Origin: Nocardioides sp. Root682
Lineage (GTDB): Bacteria; Actinomycetota; Actinomycetes; Propionibacteriales; Nocardioidaceae
DNA: 64,000 nucleotides
Assembly (NCBI RefSeq): GCF_001427795.1
Contig: NZ_LMHJ01000001.1
Location: 1,947,664 to 2,011,663 of the forward strand
Direction of reading: 5' to 3'
The notes under the pieces were generated by a model. It had not been told where the DNA came from. It did not search any database and was given only the letters and a program-made list of their open reading frames with translations. Below are positions 8,855 to 17,477 of this stretch, piece after piece; within the stretch, counting starts at the first letter, position 1, and each line of letters opens with the position of its first letter. A program made the translations under genes and the position numbers.

Positions 8855-8927
8855 GCCGTCTGGGACCCCCCGCCTGACTTGAGGTGCATTCGCTCAGGCG
8901 GATGAGGGCCGGGCCAATCGGACGGAC

Positions 8928-11534
8928 ATGGTCCGCCGTGTGCTCGCCTCGCTCGTCCTTGCCGCCGCGGTCGTCGTACCGGCGGCGGTCGGCCTGTCCG
9001 GCTCGCCGGCGCAGCCGGCTCGGTGCGCCGAGGGAAGCGCGCTGAGCTGGGTCCTGCCGGGTGCCTGCCAGCACACCGACGAGGCGCCGCCGGGTGTGGA
9101 CCCGACCGAGCCGGTGACGACCGCCGAGCTGCGCACCCGCGAGGGCGGGACGGCCGGCGCCTACGCCGCGGCCGAGGAGCTCGGCGTCCCCGCACCCACC
9201 GCAGCGGCCGCGTCCAGCCCGGCCGTGGCCTGCGAGGGCGACGGCACCGCGGGCTACCGCGTCCAGGCGATGTACGTCGTCGAGGCCGGTCGGACCAACC
9301 GTTTCGCGGCCCTCCAGTCCAGCTTCCAGCTGTGGGCCGCCGGGGTCGACGACGTCGTCAATCGCTCCGCCGCCCTGACCGGCGGGGTACGACGGGTCCG
9401 CTTCGTCACCGATGCCGCCGGAGGAACCTGCGTCGCGCGGGTCCTCAATGTCACCGTTCCGGCGGGCTCCCTGTCGTCGTTCAACGCGAGCATCGCGGCG
9501 GTGCAGGCGCTCGGCTACACCGACCCGAGCCGCAAGTACCTCATGTGGACCGACGCGACCGTGCTCTGTGGTGTGGCGTCGATGTATCCCAACGACGCAG
9601 ACACCCAGGCGAACCCGAACAACGGCAGCTACGCGCAGTACGCCCGTACCGACTCCGGCTGCTGGGGATTCGGGGACGGCGCGGCGCAGCACTCCGTCGA
9701 GGCCCACGAGTTCCTGCACACCCTCGGCGGCGTCATGAGCACGGCGCCGCACGGGACGCGCGCGGGCCACTGCTGGGACGAGTCGGACACGATGTATTAC
9801 GCCGACGGTGGCGGCTTCGCCATGCAGCAGGTCTGTCCGGCCGAGCGGGAGTACCTCTACGACTGCAACAACGACGACTACTACTCGACGTACCCCGACC
9901 CGGGCAGCTACCTCGACAGCCACTGGAACGCCGCCGACTCGCGCTTCCTCATCGGGGGCGGCAACGGCGCAGGCGGCGGTACGCCCGGCTCCCCCACCGT
10001 TCTCGGCGCGACGATCGCCGTGAACAACCCGGCGGTGCCCGGCCTGGCCACCCAGGCGTCGGTCGCACCGAGCCTGCCCGCCGGGCGCACGGTGACGGCG
10101 GTGCAGTGGAAGTCCGCACGGGCCGACTGCTCGTTCACGACACCGACAGCGCTCCAGACCGAGGTCGCCTGCGGCGCCGGCGCAGCGGCTGCCACGACCG
10201 TGACCGCCACCCTCACCGACTCCTCCGGAGCCACCAAGGTGGTCACCAGTCCACTGACCTTCGCCACCGGGACTGCCCGCCCGGTCACGGTGAGCCTCGG
10301 CGCAGCAGGGCAGTGGCCGTCCGGCGGCACGGCGTCCGTGTGCACCGGCGCCGCCTTCCCCCTCAACGCCCGCGTGATCGACGTGGCGAGCGGACAGCCG
10401 GTTAAGGGTCTCGCGACAGCGCTGACCAAGCAGACGGCGACGATGACCGCACCCGCCAGCGCCGGATCCCCGGTCACCGCCGCGACAGGTGAGGCCTCGC
10501 TGAGCCAGACGGCGACCGTCAGCACCACCTATCGCGCCCGGACCGCCGCCGGCACCGTCTATGCAGCAGGCGCGCAGGTCGCGCTCGTCGCCAGCCCTGC
10601 GCGCTGCACGACTGCGCTCTCGGCCGGCCTGAGCGACGACGACGTCCACTACGCCGATCCGGTGACCGTGTCGGGCACCCTGACCGCCTCGGTCGGGGCA
10701 ACTCCCGTCGCCGCATCCGGCGTCGCGCTCGCCGTACGCCTGACGACGGCGACCGGAACGGTCCTCACGCTCGGATCGGCGAAGACGACGGCCGACGGCA
10801 CGTACGCCCTGGTGATCAAGCCGACCGCTTCCGGGACCGTCTCCGTCGCCCTCGCCACCAGCACTGCCTACACCGCGTCCACGGCGTCGGCGGGCGCGAT
10901 CACGGTCCGCGTCCCCGCGACGGTGATCACCGGCGCGGTCGACAGGACCGACGTCGGCTACGGGCAGCCGGTGGTCGTGACGGGCACCCTGCGCCGGGAT
11001 GCGGGAGGCGTCATCACGGCCCTGGCCAGCAAGCCGGTCGCGATCTACGTCGCGCCCACGACCGGCGCCGCGGTGAAGGTCGGGTCAGCGACCACCACGG
11101 CCAACGGCACGTTCACCGTGTCCGTGCCGCTCAAGGTCAGCGGTGTCCTGTCGGTGGTGTACGCCGGCGCGGCCGGCCAGCCGGCGGCACGGACCGACGT
11201 CGGCGCGGTCGTGGCCGGCACCTGGACGACCACCGTCACGGCGTCGAGGTCGGCGGCCTCGGTCGTGCTCGGCGGGTCGGTGACGATCAGCGGGTCGGTG
11301 ACCCGGGCCTACCTGGGCGCGACCCTGCCGGCGCCCGGACTCCGCGTGAAGGTGTCCTTCCGACCGACGGGCGGCGCGACGACCACTCTCGTCGCCACGG
11401 TGACGACCACGGCGACCGGCACCTTCAGCGCACGGGTCTACCCGAAGGCCAGCGGCACGTGGACCGCGACCGTCTCGGGCGTGGCCGGGTACACCGAGGA
11501 CTCCTCCGACCCGCTGACGATCACCCTGACTTGA
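8928..11534 (+). CDS. Secreted zincin-like metalloprotease with Ig-like repeats
   Basis: The 868-residue protein has a signal peptide (first ~25 residues, RRVLASLVLAAAVVVPAAVG). A domain of about 330 residues carries HEFLHTLGG at 260-268 and a later DTMYY that could be the Met-turn, so it is probably a zinc protease of the metzincin kind. The usual third histidine of HExxHxxGxxH is not at its position; GHCWDESD downstream may supply a ligand. Eight or more cysteines in this domain suggest disulfides. From about residue 345 the rest is Thr/Ala/Val-rich, with at least three beta-sandwich repeats of about 95 residues (each with VxVSGxL and ATGTF/NGTF blocks). Substrate unknown. Confidence 0.75.
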   Translation: MVRRVLASLVLAAAVVVPAAVGLSGSPAQPARCAEGSALSWVLPGACQHTDEAPPGVDPTEPVTTAELRTREGGTAGAYAAAEELGVPAPTAAAASSPAVACEGDGTAGYRVQAMYVVEAGRTNRFAALQSSFQLWAAGVDDVVNRSAALTGGVRRVRFVTDAAGGTCVARVLNVTVPAGSLSSFNASIAAVQALGYTDPSRKYLMWTDATVLCGVASMYPNDADTQANPNNGSYAQYARTDSGCWGFGDGAAQHSVEAHEFLHTLGGVMSTAPHGTRAGHCWDESDTMYYADGGGFAMQQVCPAEREYLYDCNNDDYYSTYPDPGSYLDSHWNAADSRFLIGGGNGAGGGTPGSPTVLGATIAVNNPAVPGLATQASVAPSLPAGRTVTAVQWKSARADCSFTTPTALQTEVACGAGAAAATTVTATLTDSSGATKVVTSPLTFATGTARPVTVSLGAAGQWPSGGTASVCTGAAFPLNARVIDVASGQPVKGLATALTKQTATMTAPASAGSPVTAATGEASLSQTATVSTTYRARTAAGTVYAAGAQVALVASPARCTTALSAGLSDDDVHYADPVTVSGTLTASVGATPVAASGVALAVRLTTATGTVLTLGSAKTTADGTYALVIKPTASGTVSVALATSTAYTASTASAGAITVRVPATVITGAVDRTDVGYGQPVVVTGTLRRDAGGVITALASKPVAIYVAPTTGAAVKVGSATTTANGTFTVSVPLKVSGVLSVVYAGAAGQPAARTDVGAVVAGTWTTTVTASRSAASVVLGGSVTISGSVTRAYLGATLPAPGLRVKVSFRPTGGATTTLVATVTTTATGTFSARVYPKASGTWTATVSGVAGYTEDSSDPLTITLT

Positions 11535-11538
11535 GGGT

Positions 11539-12216
11539 TCAGGCGACTTCGTCCAGCTTGCCGAGCTTGCGCTTGAGCTTGCGGCGCCTGCGGTCGAGCT
11601 CCTCGAGCCGGACCTCGAGCGACGCGTTGCGGCGCGCGAGCTTCTCCAGCTCGCGCATCGCCTCGGGCAACGACTGCACCGCGGGCGCCGCCTGCGGGAC
11701 CGCGTCGAGTCGCAGGGACGCCGTACCGAAGCCGACGACCTTGCCGAAGGCCTTCCACACGTGGGCGGGGTCCATGCCGTCGGTCTCGATGACGTGCAAC
11801 CGCTCGGGCTTGCGTACGGCGGCCGACCACCGCGTGACGACGTCGGCTTCGTCGTCCAGGCCGGTGGTCACGACGACGTGCACCTGGTGGCTGGCGAGGG
11901 CATCGATCAGGAGGGCGATCTGGTCCGCCGTGGCGGTGGCGAGCAGCGGCTGGCTGAACACGAGATCGGCGCGGGACTTCTGCGCGCGGCGGACCATCCG
12001 GGTCCACTGACCCTCGACGTCGCTGCGCTTGAGGCCCCAGGCCTTGTGGGAGCGGGTGAGCTCAACGGCCGCACGGAAGCTCTCCGCGGGCGTCTGTGCG
12101 ACGGAGGCGACGCCGAGCTCGACGAGCGCCTCGTGGTGGTGGGCGAGGGCAGGCTCGATCGCATCGGCAGCGCCTGCCATCCCGACGTGGATCCACGCCT
12201 TGTGCTTCTTGGGCAT
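11539..12216 (-). CDS. Hypothetical protein with C-terminal coiled coil, sulfotransferase-like N-terminus
   Basis: The 225-residue protein starts MPKKHKAWIHVGMAGAADAI, positioned like the 5'-PSB loop of actinobacterial sulfotransferase-like proteins (LHVGxPKTGT). The Lys/Thr residues that bind PAPS are missing. The last 45 residues form a heptad-rich, strongly charged helix (ELEKLARRN, LEELDRRRRKLKRKL), probably a coiled coil. It may be an inactive relative that works as a binding or scaffold protein; this is a guess. It converges with the protease gene, 4 bases apart. Confidence 0.55.
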   Translation of the reverse strand: MPKKHKAWIHVGMAGAADAIEPALAHHHEALVELGVASVAQTPAESFRAAVELTRSHKAWGLKRSDVEGQWTRMVRRAQKSRADLVFSQPLLATATADQIALLIDALASHQVHVVVTTGLDDEADVVTRWSAAVRKPERLHVIETDGMDPAHVWKAFGKVVGFGTASLRLDAVPQAAPAVQSLPEAMRELEKLARRNASLEVRLEELDRRRRKLKRKLGKLDEVA

Positions 12217-12298
12217 GTCCTGACGGTCGCAGGGGCCGGTGAGCGCGACATGAACCGCTGGTGGCCGGAGGGCGTGCGCTGCATGTGCGGTCCGCCAC

Positions 12299-12312
12299 TA
12301 GAACACGTTCTA
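12299..12312. promoter_or_regulatory. KstR-like operator
   Basis: TAGAACACGTTCTA matches the published KstR motif (AAC-N2-GTT core with flanking TAG/CTA), which controls steroid catabolism in mycobacteria and rhodococci. The symmetry extends to CTAGAAC/GTTCTAG. It lies 21 bases before the ATG of the SnoaL-like gene. Other TetR proteins also bind AAC-N2-GTT sites. Confidence 0.6.
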
Positions 12313-12333
12313 GATTCGGTCTACGATCCCCCC

Positions 12334-12786
12334 ATGATCACCTCCGACGCCATCGTCTGGAACGCGCCCAACGACCCGCACCCGGCCCGCGCCGCCTCCC
12401 AGCGTTCGTACTCCGCCGTCGCCAGGGGCGACCTGGCCGAGTGGCTGACCGTCTACGCCGAGGACGCGGTCCTCGAGGACCCGGTCGGTCCGTCGATGTT
12501 CGACCCCGAGGGCGCCGGACACCGCGGGCACGCCGGTATCTCGGCCTTCTGGGACAAGGCCATCGCACCGATCGCGAAGTTCGAGTTCACGATCAGCGAC
12601 TCGTTCGCCAACCCGGGCAGCAACACGTGCGCCAACATCGGCCAGATCCGCACCACCTTCCCGGACGGGTCGTCCGCGGTGACCGACCTGATCATGGTCT
12701 ACGTCATCCACGACGACGGCCGGGTGAAGTCGATGAAGGCGTTCTGGGAGCCGGACCGGACGATGGCCAGCTTCACGCCGGCCTGA
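12334..12786 (+). CDS. NTF2/SnoaL-like protein (ketosteroid isomerase fold)
   Basis: The 150-residue protein has the SnoaL/NTF2-like pattern: an N-terminal helix pair (AASQRSYSAVARGDLAEWL), YAEDAVLEDPVG, a GHRGHAGISAFWDK segment, and beta strands ending in KAFWEPDRT. Members are small cone-shaped isomerases, hydratases or binding proteins, including delta-5-3-ketosteroid isomerases. The start is the first ATG after the KstR-like palindrome. With that operator, a role in steroid or related polycyclic metabolism is plausible but unproven. Confidence 0.8.
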   Translation: MITSDAIVWNAPNDPHPARAASQRSYSAVARGDLAEWLTVYAEDAVLEDPVGPSMFDPEGAGHRGHAGISAFWDKAIAPIAKFEFTISDSFANPGSNTCANIGQIRTTFPDGSSAVTDLIMVYVIHDDGRVKSMKAFWEPDRTMASFTPA

Positions 12787-12798
12787 AGCTGATCGCGG

Positions 12799-12857
12799 TA
12801 GTCCCGGGCCAAAAGCACCGAAACCCCGCGTGCCGCGGTGCTTTTGACCCGGGACTA
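12799..12857. terminator. Bidirectional hairpin between convergent genes
   Basis: Arms of 21 bases (12799-12819 and 12837-12857, one mismatch) carry an A4 run on one arm and a T4 run on the other. The structure lies between the SnoaL-like gene and the DUF2461 gene and could stop transcription from both sides. Confidence 0.7.
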
Positions 12858-12863
12858 TCCCAG

Positions 12864-13499
12864 TCAGACGGCGGTGGCGTCGGCGATCCAGTTGACCAGC
12901 GGACGCAGTCGCCGCCAGTCCGCACGCACCCGGTCCAGCAGCTCGGCGGTGTGGATGAACGGCTCGAAGCCGTACTCCCTCATGCCGAGCACCGTCTTCA
13001 TCCGGAGCAGGTCGATGCGCGGGTGGTCCTTGTCGTAGCCGCGGGGCGCGGTCTTCAAGGTGTCGCCCGCGATCCCGAAGCCACCGCGCTCCAGGGTCGC
13101 CAGGATCTTCTGCAGCGCCGGGCCCGACTTGTCGTCGGCCATCGCCTCGCGCAGCGCCGCCAGCCGAGGACCTGAGGCCTCGTAGATGCCGCCGCCGATC
13201 CGGACGCCCGGTGCCGCCACCTCGACGTACCAACCGGTGGCCGGGCCGACGCCGACGAACGCACCCTGGTGGTTCTTGTACGGCGTCTTGTCCTTGGCGA
13301 AGCGCACGTCGCGGTACGGCCGGAACACCTTGGCAGCGCCGAACTCCTGCCCGAGCGCGTCGGTGAGCGCCACCATCGGCGCCTTCACGTTCTCGTCGTA
13401 GATGGCCTTGTGCGCGTCCCAGAACGACTTGGTGTTGTCGACCTCGAGGTCGTCGTAGAAGTCGAGGGCCGCGACGGGGAACCCGGTGAACTCAGCCAT
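12864..13499 (-). CDS. DUF2461 family protein
   Basis: The 211-residue protein fits DUF2461/TIGR02453: FPVAALDFYDDLEVDNTKSFWDAHK at the start, the conserved FRPYRDVRFAKDKTPYKNH block, GGGIYEA, and a C-terminal HPRIDLLRMK region. The biochemical function of the family is not established. The segment around its start codon resembles that of the next gene upstream. Confidence 0.88.
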   Translation of the reverse strand: MAEFTGFPVAALDFYDDLEVDNTKSFWDAHKAIYDENVKAPMVALTDALGQEFGAAKVFRPYRDVRFAKDKTPYKNHQGAFVGVGPATGWYVEVAAPGVRIGGGIYEASGPRLAALREAMADDKSGPALQKILATLERGGFGIAGDTLKTAPRGYDKDHPRIDLLRMKTVLGMREYGFEPFIHTAELLDRVRADWRRLRPLVNWIADATAV

Positions 13500-13509
13500 G
13501 CCCGGAAGC

Positions 13510-14106
13510 CTATGCGTCGCCCGTGTCGGTCAGGGTCGCGCCCGACAAGGTGACCGCCCTGCGCAGGTCGGCCTCCGCGCGGCGAGCGCGTTCCTTCCCC
13601 CACAGCAGGATGCGGCGCTGACGTTTGGGGCCCACGAGCAGCCGCGTGGTCGGCCAGTCGTTGCGGTCGATCACGAGGCTGGGCCAGGGAGCGGTCTGCC
13701 AGTTCCGCAACAGCAGTGCCTTCCACGTCATCGCGTCGTCGATCTCCAGATGCGTGATGCCCGCACACGGAAAGCGCTTGAGCACCTTGTGGCCCCGACA
13801 GACCATCAGGTCTCCGTCGTGCACGACGTACGAGATCCGCCCGGGGCCAAGGCCCCACGACAACGTCGCGAGGGTGCCCATCAGCACGGCGATCGGCACG
13901 ATGAGGAGCAGGAGTACGCCGAATGCTTCAAGGGGATGGAACTCGCCGGAGGCGGCGGCCACGGTCGCGAGCACGATCCAGACCGGAATGCACCTCGTCC
14001 ACCAGAAGACGAAGCCGACCCAGGCCTGGTGGGTGTCCGGCTCCACCCGGAGGTCCGCACCGCCGTAGACATCGAAGGCAGCGGGGAAGCCGGCGGACTC
14101 AGCCAT
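13510..14106 (-). CDS. Two-span membrane protein, PH-like
   Basis: The start (MAESAGFPAAFDVYGG) is chosen because the ATG overlaps the stop of the upstream gene by 8 bases, implying translational coupling. The protein has about 198 residues. Two membrane spans (WWTRCIPVWIVLATVAAAS and FGVLLLLIVPIAVLMGTLA) are followed by a beta-rich cytosolic region. That region resembles bacterial PH-like domains (ISYVVHDGDLMVCRGHKVLKRFPCAGITHLEI). Function unknown. Confidence 0.65.
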   Translation of the reverse strand: MAESAGFPAAFDVYGGADLRVEPDTHQAWVGFVFWWTRCIPVWIVLATVAAASGEFHPLEAFGVLLLLIVPIAVLMGTLATLSWGLGPGRISYVVHDGDLMVCRGHKVLKRFPCAGITHLEIDDAMTWKALLLRNWQTAPWPSLVIDRNDWPTTRLLVGPKRQRRILLWGKERARRAEADLRRAVTLSGATLTDTGDA

Positions 14107-14890
14107 GCCCGGCAGCCCAGGGGCCGACGACACCACGCGTGGCAGGAACGGGGACCGGGACGTTCCAGCGCAGCGCGTGCTGGATGCCGACGACCATCGC
14201 CTTGTCGTTCATCGGGTCGTCCGGGTCGTACCAGACCGTGGTGTGCTGGCCCTGCTCGATCGGCGCCCGGGAGGGGATCGTCACCCGTCGGCGGACGAGG
14301 TACGACGCCCCGCCCGGACCCACGAAGCGGAACGTGGACGTGGTGATGACGTTGCTCGCCTCACCGAAGTCGTCCGGTTCCCAACCCGGGTCCACGACGG
14401 TCGCGTCGACCGGAACACCCCGCCCCATCAGGGCAACCTCGTGCGCGAACCTGCGACGACGCGCCGCGACGCGGGTGGCACCGATGGCCAACGCGGCCAC
14501 CCCGACAGTGGCAGCGACGCCCGCCGCCGCGACGTACCTGCCGTCGACGTCGAGCTCGGTGACCGCGAACAGCTGACCGAGAGCGGCGGACAGGCCAAGG
14601 GTCCCGAAGGCGTGCCACTCGCCGAACTCGAGCGGATGGCTGTCGACCAGGAGCGACCAGGCGACGAGGCCGAGCACGGCGAGGACGCAGCCGCCGATGG
14701 TCGCCAGACCGGCTTCGTCACCGGCGACGTACGACGCCGGACCGTGGCCGTTGGCGTCGATGATCGTGCAGCCGATGCCGTACCCGGCCGCCACCCCACC
14801 GACGAGCATCATCAGCTGCGCGACAGCCAGGGTGACGGGACGACGTGGTCGCGGGTCGAACGTGAAGGGGGGAGGCTCCGAGCTGGCCAT
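14099..14890 (-). CDS. Four-span membrane protein with DUF3592-like domain
   Basis: The ATG giving MASSEPPPF is chosen because upstream extension would enter the tRNA gene. The 263-residue protein has four hydrophobic segments in the first 150 residues. A soluble region follows with VDATVVDPG, a strand-rich middle and the YDPDDPMNDKA motif typical of DUF3592. It probably forms a pair with the PH-like membrane protein, whose start overlaps its stop. Function unknown. Confidence 0.65.
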   Translation of the reverse strand: MASSEPPPFTFDPRPRRPVTLAVAQLMMLVGGVAAGYGIGCTIIDANGHGPASYVAGDEAGLATIGGCVLAVLGLVAWSLLVDSHPLEFGEWHAFGTLGLSAALGQLFAVTELDVDGRYVAAAGVAATVGVAALAIGATRVAARRRRFAHEVALMGRGVPVDATVVDPGWEPDDFGEASNVITTSTFRFVGPGGASYLVRRRVTIPSRAPIEQGQHTTVWYDPDDPMNDKAMVVGIQHALRWNVPVPVPATRGVVGPWAAGHG

Positions 14891-14926
14891 GGGCCCATTC
14901 AACCGGAGTACAGGGAGGAGCAGCGG

Positions 14927-14999
14927 AGCGGACGACGAGATTCGAACTCGCGACATCGACCTTGGGAAGGTCGCGCTCTACCAACTGAGCTACGTCCGC
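14927..14999 (-). tRNA. tRNA-Gly (CCC anticodon)
   Basis: On the minus strand the 73-nt gene begins GCGGACG, pairs with CGTCCGC at the 3' end, and has a U discriminator typical of tRNA-Gly. The D-arm reads AGCTCAGTTGGTAGAGC, the anticodon loop TTCCCAA sits on a CGACC/GGTCG stem, and the T-arm contains GTTCGAATC. CCA is not encoded. The gene lies close to dcd, an arrangement also seen in mycobacteria. Confidence 0.97.
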
Positions 15000-15029
15000 A
15001 TGCCTCGGTCTCCCGAAGCGTTGAGGATG

Positions 15030-15803
15030 CTACCCGATGGGTTCGAGGGCCGGACGCTTCGGCTCCACGGTGTCACCGGACGAGCGGCCGGTGACCCGGC
15101 GGTGCACCCACGGGGCCACGTGGGTGCGCGCCCAGGTGAGGTTCGCCTGTCGCTGTTCACGCGTGGAGAGCACGGGCAGTTCGATCGGCGGCAGGGGCTC
15201 GAGGGTGTGCTCGACCCGCAACGCGTCGAGCACGGCCATCGCGATCCGCTGGTGCCCGACGGGGTTGAGGTGGAGCCGGTCCTCGTCGAAGACCTCGGCC
15301 GGGGTCCAGCCGCGCATCCGCCACATGTCGACCACGGTGGCGTCGTGGCGATCGGCGATCTCGCGCACCCATTCGTTGAAGATCGCGAACCGGCCGCGGA
15401 TCAGCCGGAACACGCCGCTGTCGCGGGGATCCGCGATGGTGAACATGACGACGTGGGCTCCCGACGCGGTCAGCCGCTCGACGGCTGCGTCGTAGTCGGC
15501 GGCCAGGGTGTCGAGGTCGACCTTCGGCCGCAGTACGTCGTTGCCGCCGCCGTGGATCGTGACGAGGTCGGGCTGCAGCGCGATCGCGTCGTCGACCTGC
15601 TCCGCGACGATCGCGGGCAGCTTGCGGCCGCGGATGGCGAGGTTGGCGTAGCCGAAGTCGGCACCGGCAGCCGCGGCGTCGGCCGCGAGCACCTCGGCCG
15701 TCCGGTCCGCCCAGCCGCGCAGGCCGTTGGGACGAGCCGGGTCGGGGTCGCCGACGCCTTCGGTGAACGAGTCGCCCAGGGCGACGTACTTCTGAAAAGT
15801 CAC
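15030..15803 (-). CDS. SGNH/GDSL hydrolase
   Basis: The 257-residue protein carries the four SGNH blocks: ALGDSFTEG with the nucleophile serine, the block I Gly region (NLAIRGRKL), GGGNDV, and DRLHLNPVGH with the catalytic Asp/His. No signal peptide is visible, so it is probably a cytosolic esterase or lipase-like enzyme of unknown substrate. The start is GTG. It is divergent from dcd, 53 bases apart. Confidence 0.88.
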   Translation of the reverse strand: MTFQKYVALGDSFTEGVGDPDPARPNGLRGWADRTAEVLAADAAAAGADFGYANLAIRGRKLPAIVAEQVDDAIALQPDLVTIHGGGNDVLRPKVDLDTLAADYDAAVERLTASGAHVVMFTIADPRDSGVFRLIRGRFAIFNEWVREIADRHDATVVDMWRMRGWTPAEVFDEDRLHLNPVGHQRIAMAVLDALRVEHTLEPLPPIELPVLSTREQRQANLTWARTHVAPWVHRRVTGRSSGDTVEPKRPALEPIG

Positions 15804-15856
15804 CTGAGCATTGTGCGCCCCGCAGCGTGCAGTCCCAACACGGGTAGGGTGCCGTC

Positions 15857-16432
15857 GTGCTGCTCAGCGACCGCGACATCACGGCGGAACTCAACGCCGG
15901 CCGAATCGCCCTGGACCCCTACGACCCCTCGATGCTGCAACCGTCGTCCATCGACGTGCGGCTCGACCGGTTCTTCCGGGTGTTCGAGAACCACCGCTAC
16001 CCGCACATCGATCCGGCCGAGGACCAGGCGGACCTGACCCGCGAGATCGAACCGATCGGCGACGAGCCGTTCATCCTGCACCCGGGCGAGTTCGTCCTCG
16101 GCTCGACCTACGAGGTCGTCACGCTCCCCGACGACGTCGCCGCGCGACTCGAGGGCAAGTCCTCGCTCGGCCGACTCGGACTGCTGACCCATTCGACCGC
16201 GGGCTTCATCGACCCCGGCTTCTCGGGCCACGTGACCCTCGAGCTCGCCAACGTCGCCAACCTGCCGATCAAGCTGTGGCCGGGCATGAAGATCGGCCAG
16301 GTCTGCTTCTTCCGGCTGTCCTCGGCCGCCGAGCACCCGTACGGCTCGGAGAAGTACGGCTCGCGCTACCAGGGCCAGCGCGGCCCGACGCCTTCGCGGT
16401 CCTTCCAGTCCTTCCACCGCACACCCATCTAG
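15857..16432 (+). CDS. dcd: dCTP deaminase
   Basis: The 191-residue protein matches Dcd: MLLSDRDI start, [15 protein letters not shown], the [20 protein letters not shown] core with the Arg/Glu catalytic region, and the C-terminal nucleotide-binding [10 protein letters not shown]. It deaminates dCTP toward dTMP synthesis. The M. tuberculosis relative also hydrolyses dUTP and yields dUMP directly, which may apply here. GTG start. Confidence 0.95.
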   Translation: MLLSDRDITAELNAGRIALDPYDPSMLQPSSIDVRLDRFFRVFENHRYPHIDPAEDQADLTREIEPIGDEPFILHPGEFVLGSTYEVVTLPDDVAARLEGKSSLGRLGLLTHSTAGFIDPGFSGHVTLELANVANLPIKLWPGMKIGQVCFFRLSSAAEHPYGSEKYGSRYQGQRGPTPSRSFQSFHRTPI

Positions 16433-16457
16433 GACGGACATCCGAAGTAAGGGCAGC

Positions 16458-16476
16458 CTAGGTTAGGCTGCCCTTA
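16458..16476. promoter_or_regulatory. IdeR/DtxR iron box
   Basis: CTAGGTTAGGCTGCCCTTA matches the 19-bp DtxR/IdeR consensus at about 15 positions. It lies within a larger inverted repeat (11-base arms 16449-16459 and 16465-16475) that ends on the base before the ATG. Iron-dependent repression of the siderophore-interacting protein is expected. Confidence 0.8.
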
Positions 16477-17477
16477 TGTCCACGGATCAGAACGAGTACG
16501 TCGCCACCCTCCCGCTGTTGCTGACGGAGGTCGAGGTACGACGCGTCGACGGGGTCTCCCCCTCGTTCGTCCGGATCGAGCTGGGCGGCAGCGCGCTCGC
16601 CGAGTTCGGCGTCGACGGGCCGGTCCACGACCAGCGCATCAAGGTGATCTTCCCCAACGCGGCCGGGAACCTGCCGGACTTCACCGGTGCCGACGAGTCG
16701 TGGTGGACCAGCTGGATGGAGATCCCCGAGGACGAGCGCGGCTCGATGCGCACCTACACCGTGCGCGACGTGCTCGGCGAGGGCGCAGACACCCGGCTGG
16801 TCGTCGACATCGTCACCCACGCCCACCACGGCCCTGACGCCGACGGGCACGGCGACGCCCTCGACGGCGCAGGCAACGCCTGGGCCCAGCAGGCCGCGGT
16901 CGGACAGCGACTGGTGCTGATGGCGCCGCGACGCGGCCACGACTTCGGCGGCATCGAGTGGGCCCCCGGCCAGGCGACCCGACTCCTCCTCGTCGGCGAC
17001 GAGACCGCCCTGCCCGCCATCCGCGGCATCCTGCGCGACCTTCCCGCCGACGCGTCGGGCGCCGCCTTCGTCGAGGTACCCGTCGACGGCGACGTCTCGA
17101 GCGACGTCACGATGCCGAACGACGTGACGCTGACGTGGCTCCCCCGCAACGGCGCTGCCCGGGGCGAGGCACTGCACGCCGCCGTACTCGCGCACCTGAC
17201 GGGCGAGGCCCCGACCGAGGCCCTGACCGTGGCCGACGACGAGATCGACCCCGACCTGTGGGAGACCCCTGTCTACTCCTCCTCCGGCGAGGCGGTCGCC
17301 GAGGCGACGGCCGTGCCCACCGGCCAGGCGCCGTACGCCGGCCTCTACGCCTGGATCGCCGGCGAGTCCAGGGTCGTGACCGGCCTGCGGCGCAAGCTGG
17401 TCAACGACCTCGGCCTGGACCGCAAGCAGGTCGCGTTCATGGGCTACTGGCGCGAGGGCGTCTCGATGCGTTCCTAG
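16476..17477 (+). CDS. Siderophore-interacting protein (ferric-siderophore reductase)
   Basis: The 333-residue protein belongs to the SIP/ViuB flavoprotein family. It has the N-terminal FAD-binding barrel with RTYTVRD, and the NAD(P)-binding half with LLLVGDETALPAI and the C-terminal GYWREG ending typical of the family. It reduces iron in ferric siderophores in the cytosol. No Shine-Dalgarno is visible: the IdeR box abuts the ATG, so a leaderless transcript is likely. The stop overlaps the stop of the convergent hydrolase gene (shared CTAG). Confidence 0.93.
   Translation: MSTDQNEYVATLPLLLTEVEVRRVDGVSPSFVRIELGGSALAEFGVDGPVHDQRIKVIFPNAAGNLPDFTGADESWWTSWMEIPEDERGSMRTYTVRDVLGEGADTRLVVDIVTHAHHGPDADGHGDALDGAGNAWAQQAAVGQRLVLMAPRRGHDFGGIEWAPGQATRLLLVGDETALPAIRGILRDLPADASGAAFVEVPVDGDVSSDVTMPNDVTLTWLPRNGAARGEALHAAVLAHLTGEAPTEALTVADDEIDPDLWETPVYSSSGEAVAEATAVPTGQAPYAGLYAWIAGESRVVTGLRRKLVNDLGLDRKQVAFMGYWREGVSMRS

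Noticed and set aside
14891..14956. Extension of the DUF3592-like gene into the tRNA-Gly gene
   Set aside because: Coding through a tRNA is implausible; MASSEPPPF is a natural start.
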